Source: Actinomyces graevenitzii C83 (GTDB taxonomy: Bacteria; Actinomycetota; Actinomycetes; Actinomycetales; Actinomycetaceae). From it: 64,000 nucleotides of DNA. Location: assembly GCF_000239695.1 (NCBI RefSeq), contig NZ_JH470338.1, positions 1,065,545 to 1,129,544 on the forward strand, given 5' to 3'. Shown one piece after another: positions 50,381 through 59,064 of the stretch. The notes under the pieces are model-generated. The model did not search any database. It worked only from the letters and a program-made list of their open reading frames with translations, and was not told the DNA's origin. The position numbers and the translations under genes are program-made. Positions within the stretch are counted from its first letter, which is position 1; each line of letters starts with the position of its first letter.

Positions 50381-51253
50381 ATGTGGATTCTTGCCGCTTG
50401 CCTGTCCGCCCTTTTTGCGGGGCTAACCTCAATCCTGGCAAAAGCTGGTGTGGCCACAACAAACTCCACAGTGGCAACAGCGCTGCGCACGCTCGTCGTC
50501 GCTGCAGGGGCTTGGGGCATGGCCGCCCTGGTTGGGTCGGCGTCGTCGCTTAGCGCTATCAGCGGGCGCTCACTGCTATTCCTTATCCTATCTGGCCTGG
50601 CCACCGGGGCTTCCTGGCTGTGCTACTTCGCGGCGCTGGCACGCGGAAATGTCTCCCGCGTGGCTCCCATCGATAAACTCTCCACAGTTTTAGCGATCCT
50701 GCTGGCCCTAATCCTGCTAGGTGAACCGGTGAACTTTTGGGGCGCCGTCGGGATTGTGGCAATTACGGCAGGAACCGTGCTCATGATCGAGCCCGCCGAC
50801 CTGACCGGCCTGCCAAGCGCGCTTCGTCAAGGCGGCAGTTGGCTGAGCTACGCGCTCGCATCTGCGCTGTTTGCAGCCCTGACCTCGATCCTGGGCAAAG
50901 TGGGCATTGCCGACGTCGAACCCACCCTGGGCACAGCCGTGCGCACGCTTGTGGTGCTGGCAATGGCGTGGCTGATTGTGGCATGGCAGGGCCACGCGGG
51001 TCAGATACGGGCGATTCCTAGGCGCGAGCTGGCTTTCATTATTGCCTCGGGTGCGGCTACATGTGCGTCATGGCTGGCCTACTACCATGCGTTAAAAGAT
51101 GGTCCCGCCTCTATCGTGGTGCCGATCGACAAGCTCTCAATCCTGGTGACTGTCGCGTTTTCGGCGCTGGTGTTTCACGAGCGCTTCACGCCCCGCTACC
51201 TGGGCGGGCTGGCTTTGATGTGTGCGGGCACGGCAGCAATGGTGGTTGCTTAA
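50381..51253 (+). CDS. EamA/DMT family transporter
   Basis: A 290-residue, ten-helix protein made of two similar EamA halves (SALFAGLTSILAKAGVATTNSTVATALRT and SALFAALTSILGKVGIADVEPTLGTAVRT) each ending in a PIDKLS(T/I)(V/L) helix. Drug/metabolite-type exporter; substrate unknown. It begins the GC-rich core again after the AT-rich island. Confidence 0.88.
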   Translation: MWILAACLSALFAGLTSILAKAGVATTNSTVATALRTLVVAAGAWGMAALVGSASSLSAISGRSLLFLILSGLATGASWLCYFAALARGNVSRVAPIDKLSTVLAILLALILLGEPVNFWGAVGIVAITAGTVLMIEPADLTGLPSALRQGGSWLSYALASALFAALTSILGKVGIADVEPTLGTAVRTLVVLAMAWLIVAWQGHAGQIRAIPRRELAFIIASGAATCASWLAYYHALKDGPASIVVPIDKLSILVTVAFSALVFHERFTPRYLGGLALMCAGTAAMVVA

Positions 51254-51312
51254 ATGCCGACGACGCCGCAGCTCACGTTGTGTCACCAGGTTGCAGCTTC
51301 CTGCCGTCCCTT

Positions 51313-52212
51313 TTACCGCAGCCCCGCCGGGTCAACTAGGGACAGGGCGCGCGGGGCGCGTGAGACCTGCACGCTTTGGCCCCAGGTGAGGGTGAGGCGG
51401 TCGGATTCTATACCGTCACCAAAGAGCACCAGGGATTCGCTGCCCACTACCAGGCTCAGCTCCTCCCCCTCACCTAGGATTCCTTCAGTGCAGTTGGTGC
51501 CGGTGTGGGGCGAGGGCCAGGCTTCGCGCACAAACCAGGCCAGGGAGTGCGAGGTGGGCGCGGGTAGATCCCCCATGTGCCGCCCGCGTTTTAGGGAGGC
51601 GCCCCAGCCGGTGGCGCCGGTCCCGGTGGAAACAACGACGCCGGAGGAGGACTGGCGCTCTGCGCGGGAGCCCAAGGTGAGCTCGTAGCGGGCACTCTGG
51701 TGGCTTGGGTGCCCAATAAACACCTCATTGAGCGCGGTGAGTGTGCGCGAGTCGTCAGCAGCCGCGCGCACCATAGTCAGCTGGTCAACGCGCAGGTCAG
51801 AGCCAGCTTCCAGGCGATGCAGCGCCCCCACCCCCTGCTCGGGCGTGCAGCGCACGAGCACGCCCGCATTGGCTTGGGGCACGGAGTTAACCCCCACCAC
51901 CACCTGCTCATCCACATATTTGGCCACGTTAGCCACCAGACCGTCAGGGCCAACCACAACAATTACGTCCTCGGGCGCAAACAGGAAGCGAGACAGCGAG
52001 TCGCGTTCGACGTCGGCACTAGCCCAGCCGTCAGGGATTCCTGCCCGCACCCGCGCCAGGGCCGCCAGGTGGCACTCGTGCGCGCGCTCCACCTCCTCAA
52101 GGCTGCGCCCGCGTGAGCGCAGTACAAACTCAACCTGGCCGCGCGTGGAGTAGCGGTCCATGAGCTCGTCATATTCGGTGGGGCGGCGCACAATCACCGC
52201 GCGGCGTCGCAT
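51313..52212 (-). CDS. NAD kinase-like protein with altered GGDGT motif
   Basis: A 299-residue protein of the diacylglycerol/NAD kinase fold. NEVFIGHPSHQSARYEL, SGVVVSTGTGATGWG and the final beta-rich part match NAD kinases of the short, NADK2-like branch. The usual GGDGT is replaced by GPDGL (VVVGPDGLVANVAKYV), followed by VVGVNSVPQANAGVL. Loss of GGDGT may reduce or change activity (sensing or another substrate). The start shares one base with the stop of the upstream SPFH gene (TAATG). Context: NAD/ADP-ribose cluster. Confidence 0.75.
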   Translation of the reverse strand: MRRRAVIVRRPTEYDELMDRYSTRGQVEFVLRSRGRSLEEVERAHECHLAALARVRAGIPDGWASADVERDSLSRFLFAPEDVIVVVGPDGLVANVAKYVDEQVVVGVNSVPQANAGVLVRCTPEQGVGALHRLEAGSDLRVDQLTMVRAAADDSRTLTALNEVFIGHPSHQSARYELTLGSRAERQSSSGVVVSTGTGATGWGASLKRGRHMGDLPAPTSHSLAWFVREAWPSPHTGTNCTEGILGEGEELSLVVGSESLVLFGDGIESDRLTLTWGQSVQVSRAPRALSLVDPAGLR

Positions 52213-53222
52213 TACTTGCCTGCCTTGGCTGAGCCGGTGAAGGCCGACACCAAGTCGCTGAGCACGTCAGCGGTGATGGTGATGTTGCCAAAGGACGGCA
52301 TGTGACCTGCCAGCTCTTTAAGTGCCAGGGCGCGCGCCACCTCGGGCCCAGCCTCGGCGACGGCCTGGATGTAGGCCGCGTCATTGGCGGTACGGGCGCG
52401 TCCGGCGGTGTTCCAGTCGGTCTCGTAGGCCTTGGCTTTTTCTACGATGCGGCGCGATTCGGCCTCGACGGCGATCGCGTCAGCAGCAGCCTTCTCTTCA
52501 GCTTCGCGCCTGGCGTTGTGGCCTTCCTGGTCAACCAGGTCGGCGCGCTTGCGGGCCAGGTCAAGCTTGGATTGCATCTCGTTTTCGGAGATTTGGGATT
52601 CGCGCTCGACGGCGAGGGCGCGGCGCTCGTAGAGGGCGCGGTCAGCCTCGGCACGCAGCTGTTCAAGCAGCGGGGCACGCAGGGATGATTCAACCCCTTC
52701 ATCGGGTCGCAGCGACAGCAATCGCACATCAACAATGCCCACGCCGGTGGCCTGCAGCTGCTCGTTTGCGGCGAAAGCCTGAGTCAAGAGCCCGCTAACT
52801 CGCTCCAGGGCGCCGGAGATGGCTTCAGACAGGGCCATTGCGCCGATTGTCGAGGCCAGGGCGGAGTGGGCGATCCGGGTGACGGTTTCGTCGATTTGCC
52901 ACAGGCCCTGCGCGTCTTTCTTTGCTTCACGCGGGTAGAGGCCGAAGTCGTAGTGCGCGGCGGCAGCCTCGGCGTTCTCGATGCAGTAAGTGACTGCCAC
53001 CTGGGCGTTTACGTTCTGCTGGTCGCTGGAGGCTACCTGCACCAGGAAGCTGTGGGCGCGGTTAGCGGTGGGCACTTCCGCCAGCGCGCAGCGGCCTTTG
53101 CGCAGCCAGAAGGATTGGCCAACCCCGGAGCGGATGGTGCGTCCGGCGCTGATCTGGACGACGTGGTCGCCGGCGCCGCCCTGGTAGCGGATGAAGAAGG
53201 GGTGGTTGTGAAGGGTTCCCAT
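52212..53222 (-). CDS. SPFH/band 7 domain protein
   Basis: A 336-residue protein: an SPFH domain (about 20-200: IRYQGGAGDHVVQISAGRTIRSG..., ASTIGAMALSEAISGALERVS) followed by a long charged coiled coil (ERRALAVERESQISENEMQSKLDLARKRADLVDQEGHNARREAEEKAAADAI) and a short end. No N-terminal membrane helix is visible, unlike classic flotillins, so it may be peripheral or soluble. It overlaps the NAD kinase-like gene and is divergent from nrtR, sharing its regulatory region. Confidence 0.87.
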   Translation of the reverse strand: MGTLHNHPFFIRYQGGAGDHVVQISAGRTIRSGVGQSFWLRKGRCALAEVPTANRAHSFLVQVASSDQQNVNAQVAVTYCIENAEAAAAHYDFGLYPREAKKDAQGLWQIDETVTRIAHSALASTIGAMALSEAISGALERVSGLLTQAFAANEQLQATGVGIVDVRLLSLRPDEGVESSLRAPLLEQLRAEADRALYERRALAVERESQISENEMQSKLDLARKRADLVDQEGHNARREAEEKAAADAIAVEAESRRIVEKAKAYETDWNTAGRARTANDAAYIQAVAEAGPEVARALALKELAGHMPSFGNITITADVLSDLVSAFTGSAKAGK

Positions 53223-53254
53223 GATGACTCCTTAGGTAGTTCCCATTTGTTTGT

Positions 53255-53299
53255 GTCACTATGACGATAAACCCCTTCAGGCTTTAATGTCAACTTGAC
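53255..53299. promoter_or_regulatory. Pair of GTCAnntTGAC palindromes between SPFH and nrtR
   Basis: GTCACTATGAC (53255-53265) and GTCAACTTGAC (53289-53299) are 11-bp inverted repeats with centres 34 bases apart in the divergent promoter region. They probably bind the adjacent NrtR-type regulator. Confidence 0.7.
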
Positions 53300-53321
53300 G
53301 CAAATAGGTTAGGCTAGAGCC

Positions 53322-54032
53322 ATGATTGAACCTGTCACCTTCCCGATCGCCGTCGACGTCGTCGCCCTGACAGTCATTGACCACACGCTCAACGCCCTCG
53401 TGGTGCGCCGAGGCATCGAACCTTTCCGTGGCCGTCTGGCCCTACCTGGCGGTTTTCTGCGCAGCGGCGAGCAGACAGATCAGGCCGCCGCGCGCGAACT
53501 TGAGGAGGAAACTGGCGTCACTCCCCCCGGTCACCTTGAGCAGCTGCGCACTTACGGCCCCCTTGGGCGTGACCCGCGCGGCCCGGTTCTTTCTGTGGCC
53601 TACCTGCTCTTGGCCCCTTCTTTCTCCCCCACTCATGCGGGGGGCGACGCCGCCGGGGTGCTGTGGCAGCCCGTTGAGGCCCTGCTTGGTCCCGACTCTC
53701 CCCTAGCTTTCGACCACGACGTTATTTTGGCCGACGGCGTCGAACGCGCCCGCTCTAAGATCGAATACTCACCCCTGGCCACCTCTTTTTGCGGGCCACA
53801 GTTTACGATCACCCAGCTGCGCACCACCTATGAGGCTATTTGGGGCTCTACCCTGGATCCGCGTAATTTCCATCGAAAAGCCACAAAAACGGCGTCGTTT
53901 ATTGAGCCCACTGGAGACAGCGTGCGCGAAGGGGCCGGGCGCCCGGCCGCCCTCTACCGCCTAGTCCCAGGAGTTGATGCGACCGCTTTTGTCTTAGATC
54001 CGCCCCTGCGCCGGCCACCCGCCCAGGCCTAA
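53322..54032 (+). CDS. nrtR: NrtR-type Nudix regulator
   Basis: A 236-residue protein. N-terminal Nudix domain with a complete Nudix box (G44 to V66: GFLRSGEQTDQAAARELEEETGV), so hydrolysis is possible, although most NrtR proteins use the domain to sense ADP-ribose. The C-terminal winged helix has TITQLRTTYEAIWGSTLDPRNFHRKATKTASFI and GRPAALYRLVP, typical of NrtR. It represses NAD metabolism genes in other bacteria. Here it faces the SPFH/NAD kinase-like operon and an ADP-ribosylglycohydrolase gene. Confidence 0.9.
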   Translation: MIEPVTFPIAVDVVALTVIDHTLNALVVRRGIEPFRGRLALPGGFLRSGEQTDQAAARELEEETGVTPPGHLEQLRTYGPLGRDPRGPVLSVAYLLLAPSFSPTHAGGDAAGVLWQPVEALLGPDSPLAFDHDVILADGVERARSKIEYSPLATSFCGPQFTITQLRTTYEAIWGSTLDPRNFHRKATKTASFIEPTGDSVREGAGRPAALYRLVPGVDATAFVLDPPLRRPPAQA

Positions 54033-54183
54033 GCTAAGCAACCATCCGGCCTGGACTCAAGCAACGCCAGCCGCCCTCGGAGCCCAGGCTCAGGCAATGC
54101 CAGCCGCCCCGATAGACGAAGCCAGCATCCATCCGAACCAAGACAACACCAGCCGCCCTAGACACTGACAGGCGCTAGCGCGC

Positions 54184-56448
54184 CTAGTCCGCGAGCGCGT
54201 CAGCAGCAGCCTCGATCTGCTTGCGCGCAGGGCAGGCTGCCGGCCCCACTAGCGTCGTGGAAAAAGCGCCTGCACAGTTAGCCAGTAAAAGCGCTCGCTC
54301 TAGGGGGATTGCCTGCGCTAAAGCCGCCGCCAACACACCGGAGTGGGCGTCACCTGCACCGTTAGTGTCGATAGCCGCAACGCGCGGCGTCGGAATGTAA
54401 GTCACATCTGCGGCATTTGCGCTAGCCGCCATCGTAGCTGCCACCGGAGCCGCAACTGGTCCCTCTGCTGAAGCCCCCGCCGGAGCCGCACCCGGAGTCG
54501 GCGCCGGCGCTGTGAGTGAAACTCCCGCCTTAGCCCCTGCTGGCCTGGCGAAATAGGCGCCCTCAGCTCCGGCACGCACCACAACGGGGCGTCCCAGCAA
54601 ACTGGCCACCAAGCTGGCCTCACGCGCCTGGTCGCACCGCTGCCCCTGCTCCTGCTTCTGGCAGCGCCCCTGGCCCTGCTCCCCGTCCTGCCCTTGCTTC
54701 TGGCAGCGCCCCTGGCTCTGCCCTCGGCTCAGCTCCTGGCCCTGCTCCAAGGCGGGCTCTGCGCTCTGGTTAATGATCTGCTGAGCTTCCCTATGATTCA
54801 TCGAGACAATTACGTCGCGTATGGGCAAACCCTGCGGGATGCCAATAACAGGCGAGACATCCAGAATGACCTGCACGCCTTCAGGTAATGCCTCCAGCGC
54901 CGCCTGCGCTGCCTGACGGTTAGCCGGGTGGTCCATGAGGTAGCCGTCAATGTAAAGCACATCCCCCGGGCGCATCGTCGCGGCGAAGTCCGCCCAAGCG
55001 CTTGCTGGCGCCCTCGTCTCAGCGCCGCGCGTGGAGATAAAGGTGCGCTCCCCGGATTGGTCAGTGAAGGCAATACAAAAACCGTTATCGATACCGTCAA
55101 TGCGGGGCCCGGCGTCCGTAATTTCCGCGCGCTGCAGGGCCTGCTGGATGAGTAAAGAGTAAGGGCCGTGGCCAATTGGGCTGAGTGAGACGGCCTGGGC
55201 TCCCATACGCCGCGCGGCCACCAGCGCGTTAAAGCCCCCACCCACGTGCATTCCTTCATCGCTGGCCCATACGTCGCCGCCAGGGGCCGGTAGTGCCTCG
55301 CCACGCACAGCCAGGTCTACAAGGATCTGGCCCATCAGCACCACGCGGCCCGCCGGGGCGCCTTTTTGTGGGGACGCGGCTGGGGTGAGCGTGGATTTTT
55401 CTGGGTTGGGCGACGTCGTAGCTGCTGCGGGGGTAGAGCCGCCGCCCTCCCTATCACGCAGAGCCAGCAAATCTGTAGCGACGCTAGGCAGATCAAGCCG
55501 TGAAACCTGCTCCACCTGGGCCAAGCCGTAAGCGTCAAAAACCTCAACACCCAAGCTTGCACCCAAAATTGCGCCCGCTATCGCACCAATTGTGTCAGTG
55601 TCACCACCCAAATTGGCGGCCTGCAGCAGGGCGCGCGGGGAGGGATCACGTGCCAGCAGCGCGAAAGCCATGGGGATTGCCTGCGCTGAGGCCACAGCCG
55701 TGCCTATCTGCCCGGCCAGCCACTCTAGGGACGACGCCGGCTGGGCGGCCAGTTTTAATGCCCGGTGCGTGGCTGCCACAACATCCGGCTCTGGGCTCCA
55801 GGCGCCGCGCTCAGGTAGTGAGCGCACAAAAGCCACAGCCTTCCACAGCAGGTCTGTCACATCCGCCGCGCCGGCGTCGATCCCGAGTGACACGGCGGCT
55901 GCCACTAGCGCCGCTGACTGAAAGCCCTGGCGGGTGGCGTGCGTGACCTGGCATGAGGACCATACGGCGTCGGCGAAAAGCTGCCGGTCCGACGTCGACG
56001 CCGCAATCCCGATCGGTGTCACCCGCATTGCCGCCCCATTAGTGGTGCCCTCACCGCCCACACGCAACGGGTTCTCGCCTGCGCGTACACGCTCAAGTGC
56101 CGCCTTCGTGGAGGGCCCCAGCAGATCCAGTGAGCCACGCTCAATCATGGAATCCTCCCAAGCCAGCAGGGCGTGGGAGAACTCGCTCGCATCTAAGTTC
56201 AGCCCAGAGCCGTGGCCTTTAAGCAGCAGGGAAGCGATCAATAATGCTTGCTCGGTGTCGTCAGTGACCGACCCGGCCGCCATACCCGGCGCATAGGGTT
56301 GGCTTTTATCCCCATCCACCAGGCCCGTGACATGGCCGTAAACCGTTTGAATCTGCTGTGGAGACATTGCTTGCGTTGGCATACCCAGCGCATCGCCCAG
56401 CGCTAACCCAGCCAATGCGCCATATGCGCGCGAAAAACGAGGATCCAT
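54184..56448 (-). CDS. ADP-ribosylglycohydrolase fused to PfkB/ribokinase-type kinase
   Basis: From ATG 56448 (after GGAGGAAAAGTTC) 754 residues; an open extension of 32 codons upstream is not family-like. Domain 1 (about 1-335): ADP-ribosylglycohydrolase with GLALGDALGMPTQ, VTDDTEQALLIA and GGDTDTIGAIAGAILGA, the dinuclear metal site. Domain 2 (about 370-754): PfkB kinase with MHVGGGFNALVAARRMGA and the catalytic DTNGAGDAHSG. A Gln/Gly/Cys-rich insert (GQ-x-RCQKQ units) and an Ala/Pro-rich insert lie inside the kinase. The fusion could remove ADP-ribose and phosphorylate the ribose part. It is convergent with nrtR. Confidence 0.9.
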   Translation of the reverse strand: MDPRFSRAYGALAGLALGDALGMPTQAMSPQQIQTVYGHVTGLVDGDKSQPYAPGMAAGSVTDDTEQALLIASLLLKGHGSGLNLDASEFSHALLAWEDSMIERGSLDLLGPSTKAALERVRAGENPLRVGGEGTTNGAAMRVTPIGIAASTSDRQLFADAVWSSCQVTHATRQGFQSAALVAAAVSLGIDAGAADVTDLLWKAVAFVRSLPERGAWSPEPDVVAATHRALKLAAQPASSLEWLAGQIGTAVASAQAIPMAFALLARDPSPRALLQAANLGGDTDTIGAIAGAILGASLGVEVFDAYGLAQVEQVSRLDLPSVATDLLALRDREGGGSTPAAATTSPNPEKSTLTPAASPQKGAPAGRVVLMGQILVDLAVRGEALPAPGGDVWASDEGMHVGGGFNALVAARRMGAQAVSLSPIGHGPYSLLIQQALQRAEITDAGPRIDGIDNGFCIAFTDQSGERTFISTRGAETRAPASAWADFAATMRPGDVLYIDGYLMDHPANRQAAQAALEALPEGVQVILDVSPVIGIPQGLPIRDVIVSMNHREAQQIINQSAEPALEQGQELSRGQSQGRCQKQGQDGEQGQGRCQKQEQGQRCDQAREASLVASLLGRPVVVRAGAEGAYFARPAGAKAGVSLTAPAPTPGAAPAGASAEGPVAAPVAATMAASANAADVTYIPTPRVAAIDTNGAGDAHSGVLAAALAQAIPLERALLLANCAGAFSTTLVGPAACPARKQIEAAADALAD

Positions 56449-56593
56449 GAACTTTTCCTCCCTATGCAGGCCGTGAGCACATCCAATATAGGCGGCCAAT
56501 ATCGAGTCAGAAAAGAAAGCTCCTTTAAAACTGCCCCACTTCACCTTTTTAAGACGAAAGCCCTATAGACTGAGGCGGTAGGGATTCTTAGAC

Positions 56594-56615
56594 AACCGCA
56601 CCTTTTAGTGCGGTT
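56594..56615. promoter_or_regulatory. Hairpin in the upstream region of the Asp23 operon
   Basis: AACCGCAC (56594-56601) pairs perfectly with GTGCGGTT (56608-56615), loop of 6. It lies in the divergent region and may be a 5' leader hairpin or an operator. Confidence 0.4.
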
Positions 56616-56710
56616 ATCGCAGCAATCATGACGGCAAGCAACGCCAACCCTGACGGCAAGCAACACCGTGCGCCGTCGGCCACCTACTCAGATCAAAGAA
56701 AGAGCCTCCC

Positions 56711-57163
56711 ATGAGCGACACCAGCAAGCAGCCTGAGCAGAACGAAAACACTGAAGCGGACAGCACTCCCAACACTCCTTTGCACACCTCCCACGGGGTA
56801 ACCACCATCGACGAGAACGTCATCGCCAAGATCGCCGGCATGGCCACGCGCGAGGTGCCCGGCGTCTACAGCATGGGTAACGCCATGCGCCGCGCCTTCA
56901 CCGCCATGACCGAGCGCATCCCCACCACCCAGACCAACGTCACCGGCGGCATTAACGTACAGAAGGGCGAAACCCAGACCTCCATTGAGGTCACCGTAGT
57001 GGTTGACTACGGCGCCCCCATCATTGAGGTCACCGAGGCGATCCGTAACAACATCATTGAGCAGATCGAGACCAGCACCGGCCTGGAAGTAGTTGAGGTC
57101 AACATCCACGTCACCGACGTGCACCTGCCTGGCGACGAGTCTGAGACTAACAACCTCAAGTAA
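56711..57163 (+). CDS. Asp23/Gls24 family envelope stress protein 1
   Basis: A 150-residue protein with the Asp23 core TTIDENVIAKIAGMATREVPGVYSMG, GGINVQKGETQTSIEVTVVVDYGAPIIEVTEAIRNNIIEQIETSTGLEVVEVNIHVTDVHL. The N-terminal 35 residues are disordered and acidic. First gene of a five-gene operon in which Asp23 proteins are held at the membrane by AmaP. GATCAAAGAAAGAGCCTCCC precedes the ATG. Confidence 0.92.
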   Translation: MSDTSKQPEQNENTEADSTPNTPLHTSHGVTTIDENVIAKIAGMATREVPGVYSMGNAMRRAFTAMTERIPTTQTNVTGGINVQKGETQTSIEVTVVVDYGAPIIEVTEAIRNNIIEQIETSTGLEVVEVNIHVTDVHLPGDESETNNLK

Positions 57164-57189
57164 TTTACGCCTTGATCTGAGGAGATCTC

Positions 57190-57366
57190 ATGAAGACAAC
57201 GCACCTGGCCCTCCTAGTAGGCCTGTTCCTTGGAACCGTTCTGGCTTTTGGCTCCTTCGCTGACTTTGTGCTGGTGTCACTGTGTGGCCTGGTCGGGTTG
57301 GGGGTGGGCCTGTACCTGGAGGGCCGGGTCGATGTCCGCAGCTTCCTTGAGCGGCTAAGGAAGTGA
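57190..57366 (+). CDS. DUF2273-type small membrane protein
   Basis: A 58-residue protein from ATG 57190 (after GAGGAGATCTC): MKTTHLALLVGLFLGTVLAF...LVGLGVGLYLEGRVDVRSFLERLRK. Two membrane helices and the G-x-Y-L-E-G-R ending are typical of the DUF2273 proteins found between Asp23 and AmaP genes. It lies 26 bases after the first Asp23 gene. Confidence 0.88.
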   Translation: MKTTHLALLVGLFLGTVLAFGSFADFVLVSLCGLVGLGVGLYLEGRVDVRSFLERLRK

Positions 57367-57368
57367 CG

Positions 57369-57851
57369 ATGGCGCCCCTCGCCTCATCTGCAGCCGCCCA
57401 GTCCTCAGGCCTCAAGCCCGCAACCGGGCAAGCCGGGCAGCGCGGCACCGTCCAGCGCGGCACTGGCACCGCCCAAGCCGCTGGCACCGACGCGGGCACC
57501 ACCCAGCGCGGCACCACCACCATTCCAGCTAAAGTCGTGGCCAAAATTGCCGCCGAAGCCGCCTATGAAACCGGCAATGTTGGCTCCAACGCCGGCGGGG
57601 TTTTAGGCATCGGCGCCCGCCGCAACTTTTCCTCCCGCCCCGAAGCCCAATGTGAGCTCTACGGGCAGGTAGCTGTCTTACACATGAACCTAGGCCTGGT
57701 TTTTCCCACGCCACTGGCAGACACAATCGAGGCCGTGCGCACACATGTACGCAGCCGGGTGGAGCACCTGACCGGGCTGAGCGTCGGCAAGATCAATATT
57801 GAGATCTCCTGGCTTAACCCCGCCGGCCCAGGCAGGAAGAACCTGAAATGA
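57369..57851 (+). CDS. Asp23/Gls24 family envelope stress protein 2
   Basis: A 160-residue protein from ATG 57369 (GTG at 57363 is also possible). The first 55 residues are low-complexity (TGQAGQRGTVQRGTGTAQ). The Asp23 core follows: TTIPAKVVAKIAAEAAYETGNV, AQCELYGQVAVLHMNLGLVFPTPLADTIEAVRTHVRSRVEHLTGLSVGKINIEISWL. It follows the DUF2273 gene directly and overlaps the next gene by 4 bases. Confidence 0.88.
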   Translation: MAPLASSAAAQSSGLKPATGQAGQRGTVQRGTGTAQAAGTDAGTTQRGTTTIPAKVVAKIAAEAAYETGNVGSNAGGVLGIGARRNFSSRPEAQCELYGQVAVLHMNLGLVFPTPLADTIEAVRTHVRSRVEHLTGLSVGKINIEISWLNPAGPGRKNLK

Positions 57852-58393
57852 GAAAAGTTCCAAAACTCATTCGCCGCCCCTCACGCAGCGGCTCCACCAT
57901 GGTTCTAGCCCTGTTGCTGCTTGCCGGCGGAAGCCTGGGGGCTTGGCTGACCGGCCAGCGGCTCATCACCGGCTACTGGCCGCGCCACGCCCTACACGCA
58001 CTTGAAGCCATCAAATCCACTTCGCTTAGCTCCACTGCGGCGCTTATTGCCGCCGGGGTTGTGGCGGCCTGTGGCCTAATCATGATTATTGCGGCGCTAT
58101 GGCCCGGGCGGCCTGAGCGCGTCGAAATTCTCCCCGACGACATTCCTGGCCAGACCGCAGTTAGACGCCGTGACCTGGCCAAACTGGTGAGGCTACAGGT
58201 TGAGCAGCTGGGCGGCGCTAACTCCGTTTCGGCCACTGCCCGGCGCTCGCGGGTTAACGTCGTCGTCCACAGCGTCCTAGATGAGCTAGAGCCCGTGCAG
58301 CAGGCCGCCCAAAAGCAGACTGACCAGGCCCTACAAATGCTCGCCCCGGTGGGTATTAAAGGCAGCCGCGTGCGCGTCAAGCACGCGAGCTAA
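57848..58393 (+). CDS. DUF6286-type membrane protein of the Asp23 operon
   Basis: A 181-residue protein with two N-terminal membrane helices (about 19-38 and 60-82) and a C-terminal soluble part (VRRRDLAKLVRLQVEQLGGANSVSATARRSRVNVVVHSVLDELEPV). This matches the DUF6286 protein at this operon position in Actinobacteria. The ATGA overlap with the upstream gene points to coupling. Confidence 0.85.
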   Translation: MRKVPKLIRRPSRSGSTMVLALLLLAGGSLGAWLTGQRLITGYWPRHALHALEAIKSTSLSSTAALIAAGVVAACGLIMIIAALWPGRPERVEILPDDIPGQTAVRRRDLAKLVRLQVEQLGGANSVSATARRSRVNVVVHSVLDELEPVQQAAQKQTDQALQMLAPVGIKGSRVRVKHAS

Positions 58394-58405
58394 GGAGGCA
58401 CGATT

Positions 58406-59047
58406 ATGCGTTCAGTTTCCACCCCGCTAAACCGGTGCGTCCTGGCTATCTGTGGCTTTGTTTTGGTGGCCGCCTCCGCTTGGCTGCTGGCTTCGGGCCT
58501 GGGTTTGGCTCGTTTTTGGCCCGACGCCGCCCCCTACCTAGCTTCTAAGCAGGGGCGGGTGGGCGCCGTCGCCAGTCAAGCAAACTGGCTTTTACCCGTG
58601 CTTGCGCTGGCCTCAGTGCTTGCCATCATTGGTGGTCTGGCGCTGCTTCTCATGCAGGTTCCGCGCCGGGTAGCGGCCTCACCTATGCGCCTGAGTGACT
58701 CTGAGGGGCTTTTACTCACTACCTTGGATCCAGAAGTTTTATCGCAGGCCCTATCTGAGCGGGCGCAGGGCGTGCCCGGGGTGGAACGCTGCACGGTGTG
58801 GGTTAGCGGCACCTTAAGCCACCTGCAGATTCAGGCTGATGCCAGCGTGTCTCAAGAGTGCGAGATTGACTGGACTGTGTCCACGCTACGCAGCCGCCTT
58901 CAGCAGGATGTGAGCATCTCGCTGGGTTATGAACCTAAGCAGATTGACCTCTTGGTGCGCCTAGAGCGCCCCACCAGCTCTAAGGTTTTGCGCACCGCTT
59001 CGGGCCAAGGCTCCCCCAAGCCCGCTAAAGACACCGACGCCGCCTAA
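58406..59047 (+). CDS. amaP: Alkaline-shock response membrane anchor, AmaP-like
   Basis: A 213-residue protein with two N-terminal helices (about 12-32 and 68-88) and a soluble C-terminal part ending in SLGYEPKQIDLLVRLERPTSSKVLR. In Staphylococcus AmaP anchors Asp23 at the membrane; the same role is inferred here. TAAGGAGGCACGATT precedes the ATG. It ends the operon; no clear terminator follows, only short GCCGACGCCG repeats. Confidence 0.85.
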   Translation: MRSVSTPLNRCVLAICGFVLVAASAWLLASGLGLARFWPDAAPYLASKQGRVGAVASQANWLLPVLALASVLAIIGGLALLLMQVPRRVAASPMRLSDSEGLLLTTLDPEVLSQALSERAQGVPGVERCTVWVSGTLSHLQIQADASVSQECEIDWTVSTLRSRLQQDVSISLGYEPKQIDLLVRLERPTSSKVLRTASGQGSPKPAKDTDAA

Positions 59048-59064
59048 GGGCCGCCGACGCCGTC

